64,000 nucleotides of DNA from Nibrella saemangeumensis. Lineage in GTDB: Bacteria; Bacteroidota; Bacteroidia; Cytophagales; Spirosomataceae. Location: NCBI RefSeq assembly GCF_039541915.1, contig NZ_BAABHD010000021.1, positions 62,001 to 126,000 on the forward strand, read 5' to 3'. The notes below the pieces were generated by a model that was given only the letters and a program-made list of their open reading frames with translations, searched no databases and had not been told where the DNA came from. Shown piece by piece: positions 52,251 to 61,041 of the stretch. Made by a program: the position numbers and the translations under genes. Each line of letters starts with the position of its first letter. Within the stretch, counting starts at the first letter, position 1.

Positions 52251-52283
52251 AACATAGCTACAACGCAGGCGCTTCGGCTTATG

Positions 52284-52610
52284 TTATAGCTTGAAGATCC
52301 GGTCCATCAGCAGCCACTTCTCGCCCGGTTTGGCCTGAGGCAGGGCCTGCTGGTAGGTCCACATCAGTTCCTCCCACTCCTGTACTCTCCTGTTGCCTGC
52401 GTCCATTTCAGATTTTCGCTCAAAAGAAAAGTCGTTTGTGGTTTCCATGATCATAAAAAGCCGGTTACCGATCCGGTAGATCTCCATACTGGTAATCCCG
52501 GCGGAGCGGATGCTGTCTTCAATCTCCGGCCAGATTTTTTCGTGGTACTTCTCGTACTCGGCAATCAAGGCCGGATCATCTTTCAGGTCAAGGGACAGGC
52601 AATAGCGCAT
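52284..52610 (-). CDS. L-rhamnose mutarotase-family protein (probable L-fucose mutarotase)
   Basis: 108 residues. Family pattern MRYCLSLDLKDDPALIAEYE, HEKIWPEIEDSIRSAGI, SMEIYRIGNRLFMIMETTND and EWEELMWTYQQALPQAKPGE. Members interconvert alpha and beta pyranoses of L-rhamnose; the neighbouring transporter and dehydrogenases suggest that L-fucose is the sugar here (inference). It starts 3 nt after the FucP-like gene, so it is the last gene of the fucose unit. Confidence 0.9.
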   Translation of the reverse strand: MRYCLSLDLKDDPALIAEYEKYHEKIWPEIEDSIRSAGITSMEIYRIGNRLFMIMETTNDFSFERKSEMDAGNRRVQEWEELMWTYQQALPQAKPGEKWLLMDRIFKL

Positions 52611-52613
52611 AGC

Positions 52614-53900
52614 TCAACGAACAGTTTCGGTTTGCACTTTATACCCTTTCCAGCCGTAATAGGCTACCACCAGGAAGCACAACAGCGGCACAATGTACGA
52701 CACCTGGATGTTGCTCTGGTCAGAAATCCAGCCCATAATCAGGGGGAACAGCGCTCCGCCCGCAATAGCCATTACCAACAGCGAAGAACCCAGTTCACGG
52801 TCCTCGTCGACCTTATCGATGGCCAGGGCAAAAATGGTTGGGAACATGATCGACTCGAAGAAGGGCACGGCAAACAGCGCCCATACGGCCAGTTGCGACT
52901 GCACCGTCAAAGCCACCGCAAGTAATCCCATGCTTATAAGCGAATAAATCATCAGCAGCCGGTTGGCGGCTATGTAGCGGGTCAGGAAGGTACCCACAAA
53001 GCGGCCGATCATAAAGCCGAACATAGACATACCCAGCCAGAGAGCCGCTTCCTTCTCAGGCACATCGCTGGTGAATTTCGCAAACCGGATAAAAAAGCTG
53101 GTAACGCATACCTGTGCGCCTACGTAAAAGAACTGCGCCAGAACTCCCCGGCTCAGATGCCGATGCCGTAAGGCGGTCCGCAACGACGATCTACCCGTAT
53201 GCCCCCCCTCCCTGAACTCCGGCATTTTGGTAAACAGAAACAGCACCATAACCGCCGTAACCACCAGTCCGATGATGAGGTAAGGCGTTTTGACCAGATC
53301 GGCTTCGTATTGCAGATATTGGTCCAGTTGCGCCGGAGACATGGCATTCAGTTCAGCGTCAGAGTGCTCAATCCCACTCAGGATAAACTGTCCACCTAAT
53401 ATAGGAGCCAGAAACGCGCCCAACCCATTGAACGACTGGCTGAAGTTGAGCCGCGTAGTAGCCGATTCCGATGGCCCTAAAATGGTAACGTACGGATTAG
53501 CCGCCGTCTCGAGAAAGGCACAACCGGCGGCAATAATAAACAGGGCACCCAGAAAAAAGACGTACATCCGGGTGCTGGCGGCCGGAATAAACAAAAACGC
53601 GCCGATGGCATATAATAGCAGGCCGGCAATAATACCCTGCCGGTAACCATACCGCTTCATGATAAGACCGGCCGGCAACGCCATCAGGAAATACCCCAGG
53701 TACACGGCTGAGTCAATTAAGGCGGATTGCAGGTCGGTAAGCCGGCAGGCTTTCTTGAGGTGGGGAATCAGAATGGGTTCAAGATTATGGACGAACGCCC
53801 ACAGGAAAAAAAGGCTCGTCACCAGCGCAAAGGCCAGCTTGTAATTGCCGGTAGTGCCGGCCGTGGCTTTGGCAGCCGGAGTAGTTGACACAGACGCCAT
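52614..53900 (-). CDS. fucP: FucP-like MFS sugar transporter
   Basis: 428 residues, 12 TM helices. Strong likeness to E. coli FucP: SLFFLWAFVHNLEPILIPH, GYFLMALPAGLIMKRYGYRQ, GCAFLETAANPYVTILGPSE, FSQSFNGLGAFLAPILGGQ and QFFYVGAQVCVTSFFIRF. E131 corresponds to Glu135 of FucP. The position of Asp46, one of two residues essential in E. coli FucP, is Pro42, preceded by Glu41. Context favours L-fucose:H+ symport, but the altered residue leaves room for a related sugar. Confidence 0.88.
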   Translation of the reverse strand: MASVSTTPAAKATAGTTGNYKLAFALVTSLFFLWAFVHNLEPILIPHLKKACRLTDLQSALIDSAVYLGYFLMALPAGLIMKRYGYRQGIIAGLLLYAIGAFLFIPAASTRMYVFFLGALFIIAAGCAFLETAANPYVTILGPSESATTRLNFSQSFNGLGAFLAPILGGQFILSGIEHSDAELNAMSPAQLDQYLQYEADLVKTPYLIIGLVVTAVMVLFLFTKMPEFREGGHTGRSSLRTALRHRHLSRGVLAQFFYVGAQVCVTSFFIRFAKFTSDVPEKEAALWLGMSMFGFMIGRFVGTFLTRYIAANRLLMIYSLISMGLLAVALTVQSQLAVWALFAVPFFESIMFPTIFALAIDKVDEDRELGSSLLVMAIAGGALFPLIMGWISDQSNIQVSYIVPLLCFLVVAYYGWKGYKVQTETVR

Positions 53901-53973
53901 ACGGTACGCGTTTAGGAATTGTTCTGTTGATATAAAGGAGTTTTCGAAGCTCTTTACCCTATAAGACAGAAAA

Positions 53974-54756
53974 CTACGTCAACGCCCTATCCAGATGCAC
54001 ATACCCACCATCCACATGAATAAGTTGACCCGTGGTATGGCTCGACTGATCGGAAAGTAAAAACACCACCATATTGGCAATCTCCACCGCCGTGGTCATT
54101 CGCTTCTCAAACGGTATTTTAGATACAATCGACTGCAACTTCTCCTCCGGATCAGGCAACGTCTGAATCCACTTTTCATAGAGCGGTGTCCAGCACTCCG
54201 CCACGACCAGACAGTTCACCCGAATACCGTAGGGCAGCAGTTCAACCGCCCACTCGCGGGTCAATGCGTTGCGTCCACCGTTAGCGGCTGCATACGCTGA
54301 GGTATTGCCCTGCCCCGTTTCGGCTACTTTAGAGCCAATGTTTACGATACTACCTTTTGACTCCTTCAGCGCCGGTAAGGCATGGTGCGCCATCAGGTAA
54401 TAATGTACCAGGTTACGGTGCAACGACTCCATAAACTGCTCGTATGAACCTTTCTCCAGCCCTACACCATCATTCACCCCGGCATTGTTGACCAGTCCAT
54501 CAATACGGCCAAACTGCGCCAGTATCTGCTCTACGGCGCTTTTACAGGCTTCCGGTTTCGTCAACTCAGCGACAACCTGAAAAGCCCGGCCGCCGGCTTC
54601 TTCTATTTTAGCTATGGCTTGCCGGTTGTCATCTTCATTGCGGCCAACAATAACGGGAATAGCGCCCTCAGCAGCCAGTACGGTAGAGATTCCTTCGCCG
54701 ATGCCCTTGGCACCACCGGTTACAATAATGACTTTGTCTTGCAGATTCAGGTTCAT
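53974..54756 (-). CDS. SDR oxidoreductase, probable L-fucose dehydrogenase
   Basis: 260 residues. Cofactor motif TGGAKGIG (13-20) and NNAG (90-93). Catalytic Ser S142 and Tyr Y155 are in place, but the usual Lys four residues on is Asn (TSAYAAANGGRNALTREWA, N159), checked at the codon level (AAC). Placed between the transporter and the lactonase genes, it would oxidise L-fucose to L-fucono-lactone. The Lys-to-Asn change may be a subfamily feature or alter the mechanism. The alternative is a different pathway step. Confidence 0.85.
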   Translation of the reverse strand: MNLNLQDKVIIVTGGAKGIGEGISTVLAAEGAIPVIVGRNEDDNRQAIAKIEEAGGRAFQVVAELTKPEACKSAVEQILAQFGRIDGLVNNAGVNDGVGLEKGSYEQFMESLHRNLVHYYLMAHHALPALKESKGSIVNIGSKVAETGQGNTSAYAAANGGRNALTREWAVELLPYGIRVNCLVVAECWTPLYEKWIQTLPDPEEKLQSIVSKIPFEKRMTTAVEIANMVVFLLSDQSSHTTGQLIHVDGGYVHLDRALT

Positions 54757-54838
54757 GGTTCTTCCGACAACTTGCCGGATTTGGGTGGAAATCAGGTTGG
54801 TAATGACTATGGCAAAGACAGCAACAATCTGGCTGGCC

Positions 54839-55663
54839 CTATAGGTTATAAAATTTCACCGCATTGGCACCGAACACTTTATCGCGCACTTCCTGCCCCC
54901 ACGGCTCTACATACTCTTCCAGTATAGTCTTGACCTGGGTATAGTTAGCGGCTACCAGACAAACCGGCCAGTCGGAACCATATACCAGCCGGTCGGGGCC
55001 GAAGTGTTCAAAAACCACATCCAGGTATGGGAAAAAATCTTTCTTGCTCCAGTTGTGCCAATCAGCCTCCGTCACCATGCCCGACACCTTGCAGTATACA
55101 TTCGGGCTTTTGGCGATTTCGGCCATATAGTTCGACCAGGTGTTGATCTTCTGTTCTTTAATAAACGGCTTGGCCAGATGGTCTATAATAAACTTGACCT
55201 CCGGCACGGCCTGCACCAGTTGCAACGCAGCTTTTAGCTGGCTGGGGTAAATGAGAATGTCATAGGTAAAGTCGAAGGCGGTAAGCTGACGAATACCCCG
55301 GATAAACTCCGGGCGCGTCATGAAATCCTCCGGTTCGGCCTGTACAATATGCCGAAAGCCTTTCACTTCTTCAAATTGCGACAAAACCTCCAGCCGCTCA
55401 TAAATCTTCTCCGACCGAAGATCGACCCACCCGACTACCCCTTTAATAAAGTCATAGGCCTGCGCCAGTTGAGCCAGTAACAAGGTTTCCTCTTCCGACT
55501 GAGCCACCTGCACAGCCACGCAGCCGTCAATGCCGTTCTCCTTTAGTACTGGTTCCAGATCAGCCGGCAGGAAATCGCGCCTGATGGTCTGCATCTCCTC
55601 CGTAATCCAAGTGTCCCGCTCCAGATCGTAAAACCAGAAATGTTGATGTGCGTCAATAGTCAT
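54839..55663 (-). CDS. Amidohydrolase (COG3618), probable L-fucono-1,5-lactonase
   Basis: 274 residues. TIM-barrel metal motif MTIDAHQHFWFYD at the start, then VAVQVAQSEEETLLLAQLAQ, GFRHIVQAEPEDFM, VKFIIDHLAKPFI and RLVYGSDWPVCLVA with the conserved GSDWP. COG3618 members are characterised as L-fucono- or L-rhamnono-lactonases. In this cluster it would open the lactone made by the fucose dehydrogenase to L-fuconate. It starts 5 nt after the FAH-family gene. Confidence 0.92.
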   Translation of the reverse strand: MTIDAHQHFWFYDLERDTWITEEMQTIRRDFLPADLEPVLKENGIDGCVAVQVAQSEEETLLLAQLAQAYDFIKGVVGWVDLRSEKIYERLEVLSQFEEVKGFRHIVQAEPEDFMTRPEFIRGIRQLTAFDFTYDILIYPSQLKAALQLVQAVPEVKFIIDHLAKPFIKEQKINTWSNYMAEIAKSPNVYCKVSGMVTEADWHNWSKKDFFPYLDVVFEHFGPDRLVYGSDWPVCLVAANYTQVKTILEEYVEPWGQEVRDKVFGANAVKFYNL

Positions 55664-55668
55664 AAGAC

Positions 55669-56523
55669 TTAACTAAAAGCGACCGCCGTCTGCCGCTGAA
55701 CGCCCAGGTTTTCAATTCCAAGTTCTACCACATCGCCCGGTTTGAGGTAGCGGGGCGGCTTCAAACCGAGGCCAACACCCGCTGGGGTACCAGTCGAAAT
55801 AATATCGCCGGGGAGCAGGGTCATAAACTGGCTGATGTAGCTGACTAGTGTTGGCACGTCGAAAATCATGTCGTCGGTGTTGGAATCCTGTAGCAACTCG
55901 CCGTTCACCTTCAGCCAGAGGTTCAGCTTATTGGGATCGGGTATCTCGTCTTTCGTTGCCAAGAATGGCCCCAATGGGGCAAACGTATCGGCACTTTTCC
56001 CTTTTACCCACTGACCACCCCGCTCTAACTGGAAAGCCCGTTCGCTGTAGTCATTGTGCAGCGCATAACCGGCGATGTAGTCAAGGGCTTCGTCTTTTTC
56101 GACGTAGGTAGCTTTTTTACCGATGATAATAGCAAGTTCAACTTCCCAATCTGTTTTTTCAGAACGTTTCGGAATTACCACATCATCGTTAGGCCCGCAA
56201 AGGGCTGTAGTCGATTTAAAGAACAGAATGGGCTCAGCCGGAATGGGTGCGTTGGTTTCAGCCGCGTGTTTAGCATAATTAAGACCGACACAAACGATTT
56301 TAGAAGGGCGCTTGATGCAGGATGCCGTACGTTCGTCAGGCCTTACCTCCGGGCAGAAGTCAGTATTGCCTTTGAGCCAGTTCGCTAGGCGCTCAATGCC
56401 ATTGGAAGCAAAAAACTGCTCATCATAATCCTGTCCGAAAGATGTTACATCGATCGCTTTGCCATTGGGCAGAATAACACCAGGATGTTCATTATCGGCG
56501 GGACCAAACCGGAAGAGTTTCAT
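55669..56523 (-). CDS. FAH-family hydrolase, probable 2,4-diketo-3-deoxy-L-fuconate hydrolase
   Basis: 284 residues. Fumarylacetoacetase fold motifs: SKIVCVGLNYAKHAAETN, PILFFKSTTALCGPNDDVV, DWEVELAIIIGKKATYV (metal-binding Glu residues), GYALHNDYSERAFQLE, KSADTFAPLGPFLAT and DIISTGTPAGVGLGL. In the known non-phosphorylating L-fucose route this family cleaves 2,4-diketo-3-deoxy-L-fuconate to pyruvate and L-lactate. The downstream lut genes fit that product. The substrate is assigned by context. Confidence 0.9.
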   Translation of the reverse strand: MKLFRFGPADNEHPGVILPNGKAIDVTSFGQDYDEQFFASNGIERLANWLKGNTDFCPEVRPDERTASCIKRPSKIVCVGLNYAKHAAETNAPIPAEPILFFKSTTALCGPNDDVVIPKRSEKTDWEVELAIIIGKKATYVEKDEALDYIAGYALHNDYSERAFQLERGGQWVKGKSADTFAPLGPFLATKDEIPDPNKLNLWLKVNGELLQDSNTDDMIFDVPTLVSYISQFMTLLPGDIISTGTPAGVGLGLKPPRYLKPGDVVELGIENLGVQRQTAVAFS

Positions 56524-56553
56524 TATAGAGATGTTAAATTTGAGACGTTGAAC

Positions 56554-57327
56554 TTAATTATTTAATCGGGTAAACCCTCCATCAATGGGGTAATCGCAAC
56601 CCGTAATGAAGCCGGCCTCTTCAGAGCAGAGGTATAGCGCCAGGGCACCGACTTCGGCCGGTTTAGCCATACGCCCAATGGGCTGAGTAGCCGCCAGTTT
56701 AGCGAATATCTCCTCTTCCCGACCAGGATAATTTTTGGCCAGAAAGCCGTCTACAAACGGCGTATGCACACGCGCCGGCGAGATGCAGTTGCAGCGGATG
56801 TTATGCTTCAGGTAATCTTTGGCTACCGATAAGGTCATGGTCAGCACGGCGCCCTTGCTCATGGAGTAGGCGAACCGGTCAGGTATCCCCACCGTAGCCG
56901 CTACGGATGCCATATTCAGGATCACCCCGCCCCCATTGGCTTTCAGATGAGGAATCACCGCGTGTAAGCAGTTATAAACGCCTTTAATATTGACGCTAAC
57001 AATCCGGTCAAAATCGGCTTCGGTCGTGCTCTCCGCCGTACCGATATGCGCCACGCCAGCATTGTTAACCAGAATATGAATAGGGCCCTCGGCAACAATT
57101 TTACTGACAACTTCCTGCACCTCTGCCTGCCTGGAGATGTCAACTTCGTGCGCAAAGGCCCGACCGCCCTCGGCCACAATCTCCTCCGCCACCTGCTGCG
57201 CCTGACTAACGTTGATTTCTAAAATATGTACCGTCGCACCGGCTTTGGCAAAGGTTTGCGATATAGCCAAACCAATGCCACTTGCCCCGCCCGTGACGAG
57301 CGCTGTTTTTCCGTTTAGGTGAAACAT
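56554..57327 (-). CDS. SDR oxidoreductase, probable 2-keto-3-deoxy-L-fuconate dehydrogenase
   Basis: 257 residues from the ATG at 57327 (MFHLNGKTALVTGGASGIG); the frame continues upstream through a repeat that is not coding. NNAG is present, and unlike the other SDR in this cluster it has an intact YxxxK (FAYSMSKGAVLTMTLSVAKD). The C-terminus GCDYPIDGGFTRLNN is typical. By position it is the 4-oxidation step of 2-keto-3-deoxy-L-fuconate. It lies 30 nt upstream of the FAH-family gene. Confidence 0.9.
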   Translation of the reverse strand: MFHLNGKTALVTGGASGIGLAISQTFAKAGATVHILEINVSQAQQVAEEIVAEGGRAFAHEVDISRQAEVQEVVSKIVAEGPIHILVNNAGVAHIGTAESTTEADFDRIVSVNIKGVYNCLHAVIPHLKANGGGVILNMASVAATVGIPDRFAYSMSKGAVLTMTLSVAKDYLKHNIRCNCISPARVHTPFVDGFLAKNYPGREEEIFAKLAATQPIGRMAKPAEVGALALYLCSEEAGFITGCDYPIDGGFTRLNN

Positions 57328-57331
57328 AAGG

Positions 57332-57428
57332 GTTGAATGATTGAGTGATTGAATAGTTGAATGATAGAATAGTTGAATAGTAGCTTGGCGTACCTTATTC
57401 AATCATTCCATCATTCAACCATTCAAAA
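57332..57428. repeat. Inverted TTGAATGATT repeat with copy 2 of the 28-bp repeat
   Basis: 57332-57380 is made of TTGAATGATTGA-type words and 57395-57428 carries the inverse words (TTCAATCATTC, CATTCAACCATTCAA), so the whole gap between the dehydratase and SDR genes can fold. Positions 57399-57426 match 595-622 at 27 of 28 bases. Dispersed intergenic repeat; role unknown. Confidence 0.75.
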
Positions 57429-59093
57429 TTATAAGGAAACCCCCCGCTTCCAGGGAATGAAATCGTCTTGGCCGAGTTGTTCGGCTTTGGTAAGTGCCTC
57501 ACCGTTGGCTACCTGGATGATGTACTCCAGTAGGGCTTCACCGTTTTGCTCGATAGTCTGCTCACCGTCTATGATGGGTCCGCTGTCGAAGTCGATGACA
57601 TCGGGCATGCGTTTAGCAAGGGCTTTGTTAGTTGAGATTTTAACGACCGGGCAGACCGGATTACCCGTTGGTGTACCCAGGCCGGTGGTAAACAGAATCA
57701 CGTTGGTTCCGGAGCCGGCCATACCCGTAGTAGCTTCTACATCATTGCCTGGGGTGCAAAGCAGGCTCAGGCCAGGTGTAACGGCGGGTTCGGTATAGTT
57801 AAGGACATCGGCAACGGGTGCGGTCCCCCCTTTTTTAGCGGCACCTAGTGATTTGATAGCATCGGTGATCAGACCATCCTTAATATTACCGGGAGAAGGG
57901 TTCATATCGAAACCAGAGCCGACCGCTTCAGCCTGCGCCGAGTAGGTCTGCATCAGGTCGATAAACTTCTGCGCTTTATCGTCGGAGGTAGCGCGGTTAA
58001 TCATCTCCTGCTCCGCACCGCATAGCTCCGGAAATTCAGCCAGAACGGTTTTGCCACCCAGCGTTACCACAATATCGGAAAGGTGTCCAATAGCCGGATT
58101 AGCCGATATACCGGAGAAACCGTCGGAACCACCACACTTCAGCCCAACCGTCAGTTCACTCAGCGGAGCCGGCCTGCGTTCGATCTTATTTACCTCTACC
58201 AGCTGCAGAAACGTTTCTTTTATTGCCTGCGACATCAGCGCGAACTCCGTACCGTCCTGCTGTTCATACACCAGCAGCGGCTTGTCCGATTTGGGATTCT
58301 GCCGTTTTATTTCTTTAGCCAGCATATCGCCCTGCAGATGCTGGCACCCCAGACTCAGCACAGTAGCGCCGGCCACATTGGGGTTGTTGATAAACCCGGC
58401 CAGTAATGAACAAAGTGCCTGCGAATCCTGCCGGGTACCGCCACAGCCCATTTCGTGGGTGATAAACTTGATCCCATCAACATTTTTAAATGGCCGCATT
58501 TTGGCGTGGTTGAAGGTTTGAATCTGGGAAGGATCGGCAAAGGGCTCGATCTTTTTGATGGTATCCAGGTCACCGGCCTGGTACAGACTCAGCAGTTGAT
58601 GGACCTGCTCCCGGTAAATATCCGGCTGGGCGTAGCCCAACTCCCGCTCAAACGCTTCTTTCAGAATTAGTATGTTTCGGTTTTCGCAGAAGACCAGCGG
58701 CACCACCAGCCAGTAGTTACGGGTTCCTACCTGGCCGTCGGCGCGGTGATACCCCATGAAGGTTCTACCCTGCCACCGAGACACTTCTGGCGGTTGCCAG
58801 CTATACGGCTTCTTTTTGTCGAGGCCGTAGCGGTTTGAATCGTGTCTGAGGTTAAAGGTAGTAATGGGCTCCCCCCGGCGAATGGGTTGCGTAGCCTTTC
58901 CGACCAATACCCCATACATAATAACCGGGTCACCGGGCTGCAGATCGGACGTAACAAATTTATGTTTGGCGCTGACGGTAATCGGCAATTCGTATTCAAT
59001 ATTGTTGAATTCAATGTGTTCTCCGGCGCTGAGGTCGCGGAGCGCCACAATCACATTATCATCGGGGTGGATCTTGAGAACTTTGGCGGACAT
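57429..59093 (-). CDS. UxaA-family (altronate dehydratase-like) sugar-acid dehydratase, probable L-fuconate dehydratase
   Basis: 554 residues from the ATG at 59093 (MSAKVLKIHPDDNVIVALRD). An N-terminal SAF domain (about 1-85) is followed by the UxaA catalytic region with GTRNYWLVVPLVFCENRNIL, THEMGCGGTRQDSQALCSLL, GLKCGGSDGFSGISANPAIG, GMAGSGTNVILFTTGLGTPT and NPVCPVVKISTN. Such enzymes dehydrate aldonic acids with an iron centre. In this cluster it takes the place of the enolase-type L-fuconate dehydratase of the Xanthomonas pathway. It is the first gene of the minus-strand fucose unit. Confidence 0.85.
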   Translation of the reverse strand: MSAKVLKIHPDDNVIVALRDLSAGEHIEFNNIEYELPITVSAKHKFVTSDLQPGDPVIMYGVLVGKATQPIRRGEPITTFNLRHDSNRYGLDKKKPYSWQPPEVSRWQGRTFMGYHRADGQVGTRNYWLVVPLVFCENRNILILKEAFERELGYAQPDIYREQVHQLLSLYQAGDLDTIKKIEPFADPSQIQTFNHAKMRPFKNVDGIKFITHEMGCGGTRQDSQALCSLLAGFINNPNVAGATVLSLGCQHLQGDMLAKEIKRQNPKSDKPLLVYEQQDGTEFALMSQAIKETFLQLVEVNKIERRPAPLSELTVGLKCGGSDGFSGISANPAIGHLSDIVVTLGGKTVLAEFPELCGAEQEMINRATSDDKAQKFIDLMQTYSAQAEAVGSGFDMNPSPGNIKDGLITDAIKSLGAAKKGGTAPVADVLNYTEPAVTPGLSLLCTPGNDVEATTGMAGSGTNVILFTTGLGTPTGNPVCPVVKISTNKALAKRMPDVIDFDSGPIIDGEQTIEQNGEALLEYIIQVANGEALTKAEQLGQDDFIPWKRGVSL

Positions 59094-59224
59094 GGGGTAT
59101 TGTTTTTTATATAAGTCAGTTCTGAAAACTATATACCCTTGGCTTTTGCCAAAATCTTTGCGGACAAAACTTGTTAATTTCCCGCCCAATCTCAACTTTT
59201 GGTATTCCGGTCCTCAACCAACTA

Positions 59225-60892
59225 ATGCCACCCCTAGCAGACCAACCTTCATTCATGCTGACTGCCAATATCATCGACCTGTTTGACCAAACCATTTACT
59301 TCGGTACCCTTGAGATTAAAAACGGCCGTATTGCGCGCATTGACCGCCAGGGGGCCCAGCGACCGGGTGAGCCGTATATTCTGCCAGGTTTTGTAGACGC
59401 CCACGTCCATATTGAAAGTTCGTTGCTGACTCCGGCTCAGTTTGCCCGGCTGGCTGTGCTACATGGGACTGTTGCCACCGTTTCCGACCCACACGAAATT
59501 GGTAATGTGCTGGGCGTTCGTGGGGTAGAATACATGATTGAAGATGGAAACCGGGTGCCGTTTAAATTCAGCTTCGGGGCTCCTTCCTGCGTTCCCGCAA
59601 CCACCTTTGAGACGGCCGGGGCTAAAATCAGTGTTCGTGATGTACGTAAGCTGCTCGGCATGAAGGAAATCGGCTACCTCGCCGAGATGATGAATTTTCC
59701 GGGCGTACTCCATCTGGACCCGGACGTAATGGCCAAAATCGCCCTGGCAAAAGCGTTCAACAAGCCGATCGACGGTCATGCGCCCGGCCTGCGGGGCGAT
59801 GATGCCCAGCGCTACATTGATGCCGGCATTGAAACCGACCACGAATGCTTCTCCTACGAAGAAGCGCTGGACAAAGCTCAACGGGGTATGCACATCCTGA
59901 TCCGGGAAGGGAGTGCCGCCCGTAATTTCGATGCGCTCATTCCCATACTGGCCGAGTATCCGGCCCAGGTCATGTTCTGCTCCGATGACAAGCACCCGGA
60001 CACCCTGCTGGAAGGACACATTAATCAATTGGTAGTTCGGGCGCTGGCCAAAGGGCATACGCTCTGGCATGTATTACGCGCGGCCTGCCTGAATCCGGTA
60101 CTCCACTATCGGTTACCGGTCGGTCTGCTCCGCGAAGGGGACCCCGCCGATTTTATCATGATCAACAATCTCCAGGAGTTTCATATTGTCAGAACGATAA
60201 TCAACGGCGAAGTGGTCGCCGAAGACGGGCAGTCTTACATTCCGGACCTGCGCAGTGAGCATGTGAACCAGTTCAACTGTACCCCCAAACTACCAGCCGA
60301 CTTTAGGGTTCCTGCCTCCGAAGCCAGCCAGATCCGGGTTATCGAAGCGCTGGATGGGCAACTAATTACCAATGAGCTTATAGAAAATGCCGTAGTAGAA
60401 AACGGCAATATTGTGCCCGACATAGGGCAGGACATTCTGAAGATAACAGTGGTCAACCGGTACCAGGATGTTCCACCGGCGGTAGCATTCATTAAAAACT
60501 TCGGTTTAAAGCATGGAGCGCTCGCTTCGTCGGTGGGGCATGACTCTCATAACATTATTGCCGTAGGCTGCGACGACGACAGCATCTGCCGCGCTGTCAA
60601 CCTGGTTATAGAGAACCAGGGCGGTTTAAGCGCTGTCAATGGGAATCCGACAGCATCCTCGTATATACTTCCGTTACCCGTAGCCGGACTGATGACCGAT
60701 GCAGATGGCTATCTGATAGCCCAACAATATGCCGCTATAGACCAGTATGTCAAAAAAGAGTTGGGCAGTTTGCTTAAAGCTCCCTTTATGACCCTGTCAT
60801 TTATGGTTTTGCTGGTAATTCCTGCCTTAAAGCTCAGTGACAGAGGATTATTTGATGGAAGTCACTTTCAGTTTACTAATCTATCCGTGTAA
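59225..60892 (+). CDS. ade: Adenine deaminase
   Basis: 555 residues from the ATG at 59225; ATG 59255 (MLTANIIDLFDQTIYFGTLE) is a possible shorter start. Metal-binding motif GFVDAHVHIESSLLTPAQFA and then TVSDPHEIGNVLGVRGVEYM. Further landmarks are GHAPGLRGDDAQRYIDAGIE, MFCSDDKHPDTLLEGHINQL, GLKHGALASSVGHDSHNIIA and GCDDDSICRAVN. It converts adenine to hypoxanthine. Divergent from the fucose unit, with 131 nt between them. Confidence 0.95.
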   Translation: MPPLADQPSFMLTANIIDLFDQTIYFGTLEIKNGRIARIDRQGAQRPGEPYILPGFVDAHVHIESSLLTPAQFARLAVLHGTVATVSDPHEIGNVLGVRGVEYMIEDGNRVPFKFSFGAPSCVPATTFETAGAKISVRDVRKLLGMKEIGYLAEMMNFPGVLHLDPDVMAKIALAKAFNKPIDGHAPGLRGDDAQRYIDAGIETDHECFSYEEALDKAQRGMHILIREGSAARNFDALIPILAEYPAQVMFCSDDKHPDTLLEGHINQLVVRALAKGHTLWHVLRAACLNPVLHYRLPVGLLREGDPADFIMINNLQEFHIVRTIINGEVVAEDGQSYIPDLRSEHVNQFNCTPKLPADFRVPASEASQIRVIEALDGQLITNELIENAVVENGNIVPDIGQDILKITVVNRYQDVPPAVAFIKNFGLKHGALASSVGHDSHNIIAVGCDDDSICRAVNLVIENQGGLSAVNGNPTASSYILPLPVAGLMTDADGYLIAQQYAAIDQYVKKELGSLLKAPFMTLSFMVLLVIPALKLSDRGLFDGSHFQFTNLSV

Positions 60893-61041
60893 CCTCCTGT
60901 TTTTTAACTTTTTGGCTGTATTCCGCGAAATTTCGCTGTTAGCATTAAAATTTCTTTTATTTTTTATAGCATTCTTCCAAATCCAATATTTTGTTGATAA
61001 ATTTACAAACCCTAACCAACAAAACCTCTACAATTTAACTT

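Noticed and set aside
59171..59224. Longer N-terminus for adenine deaminase from an upstream in-frame start
   Set aside because: The added residues have no family counterpart; the ATG at 59225 or 59255 fits better.
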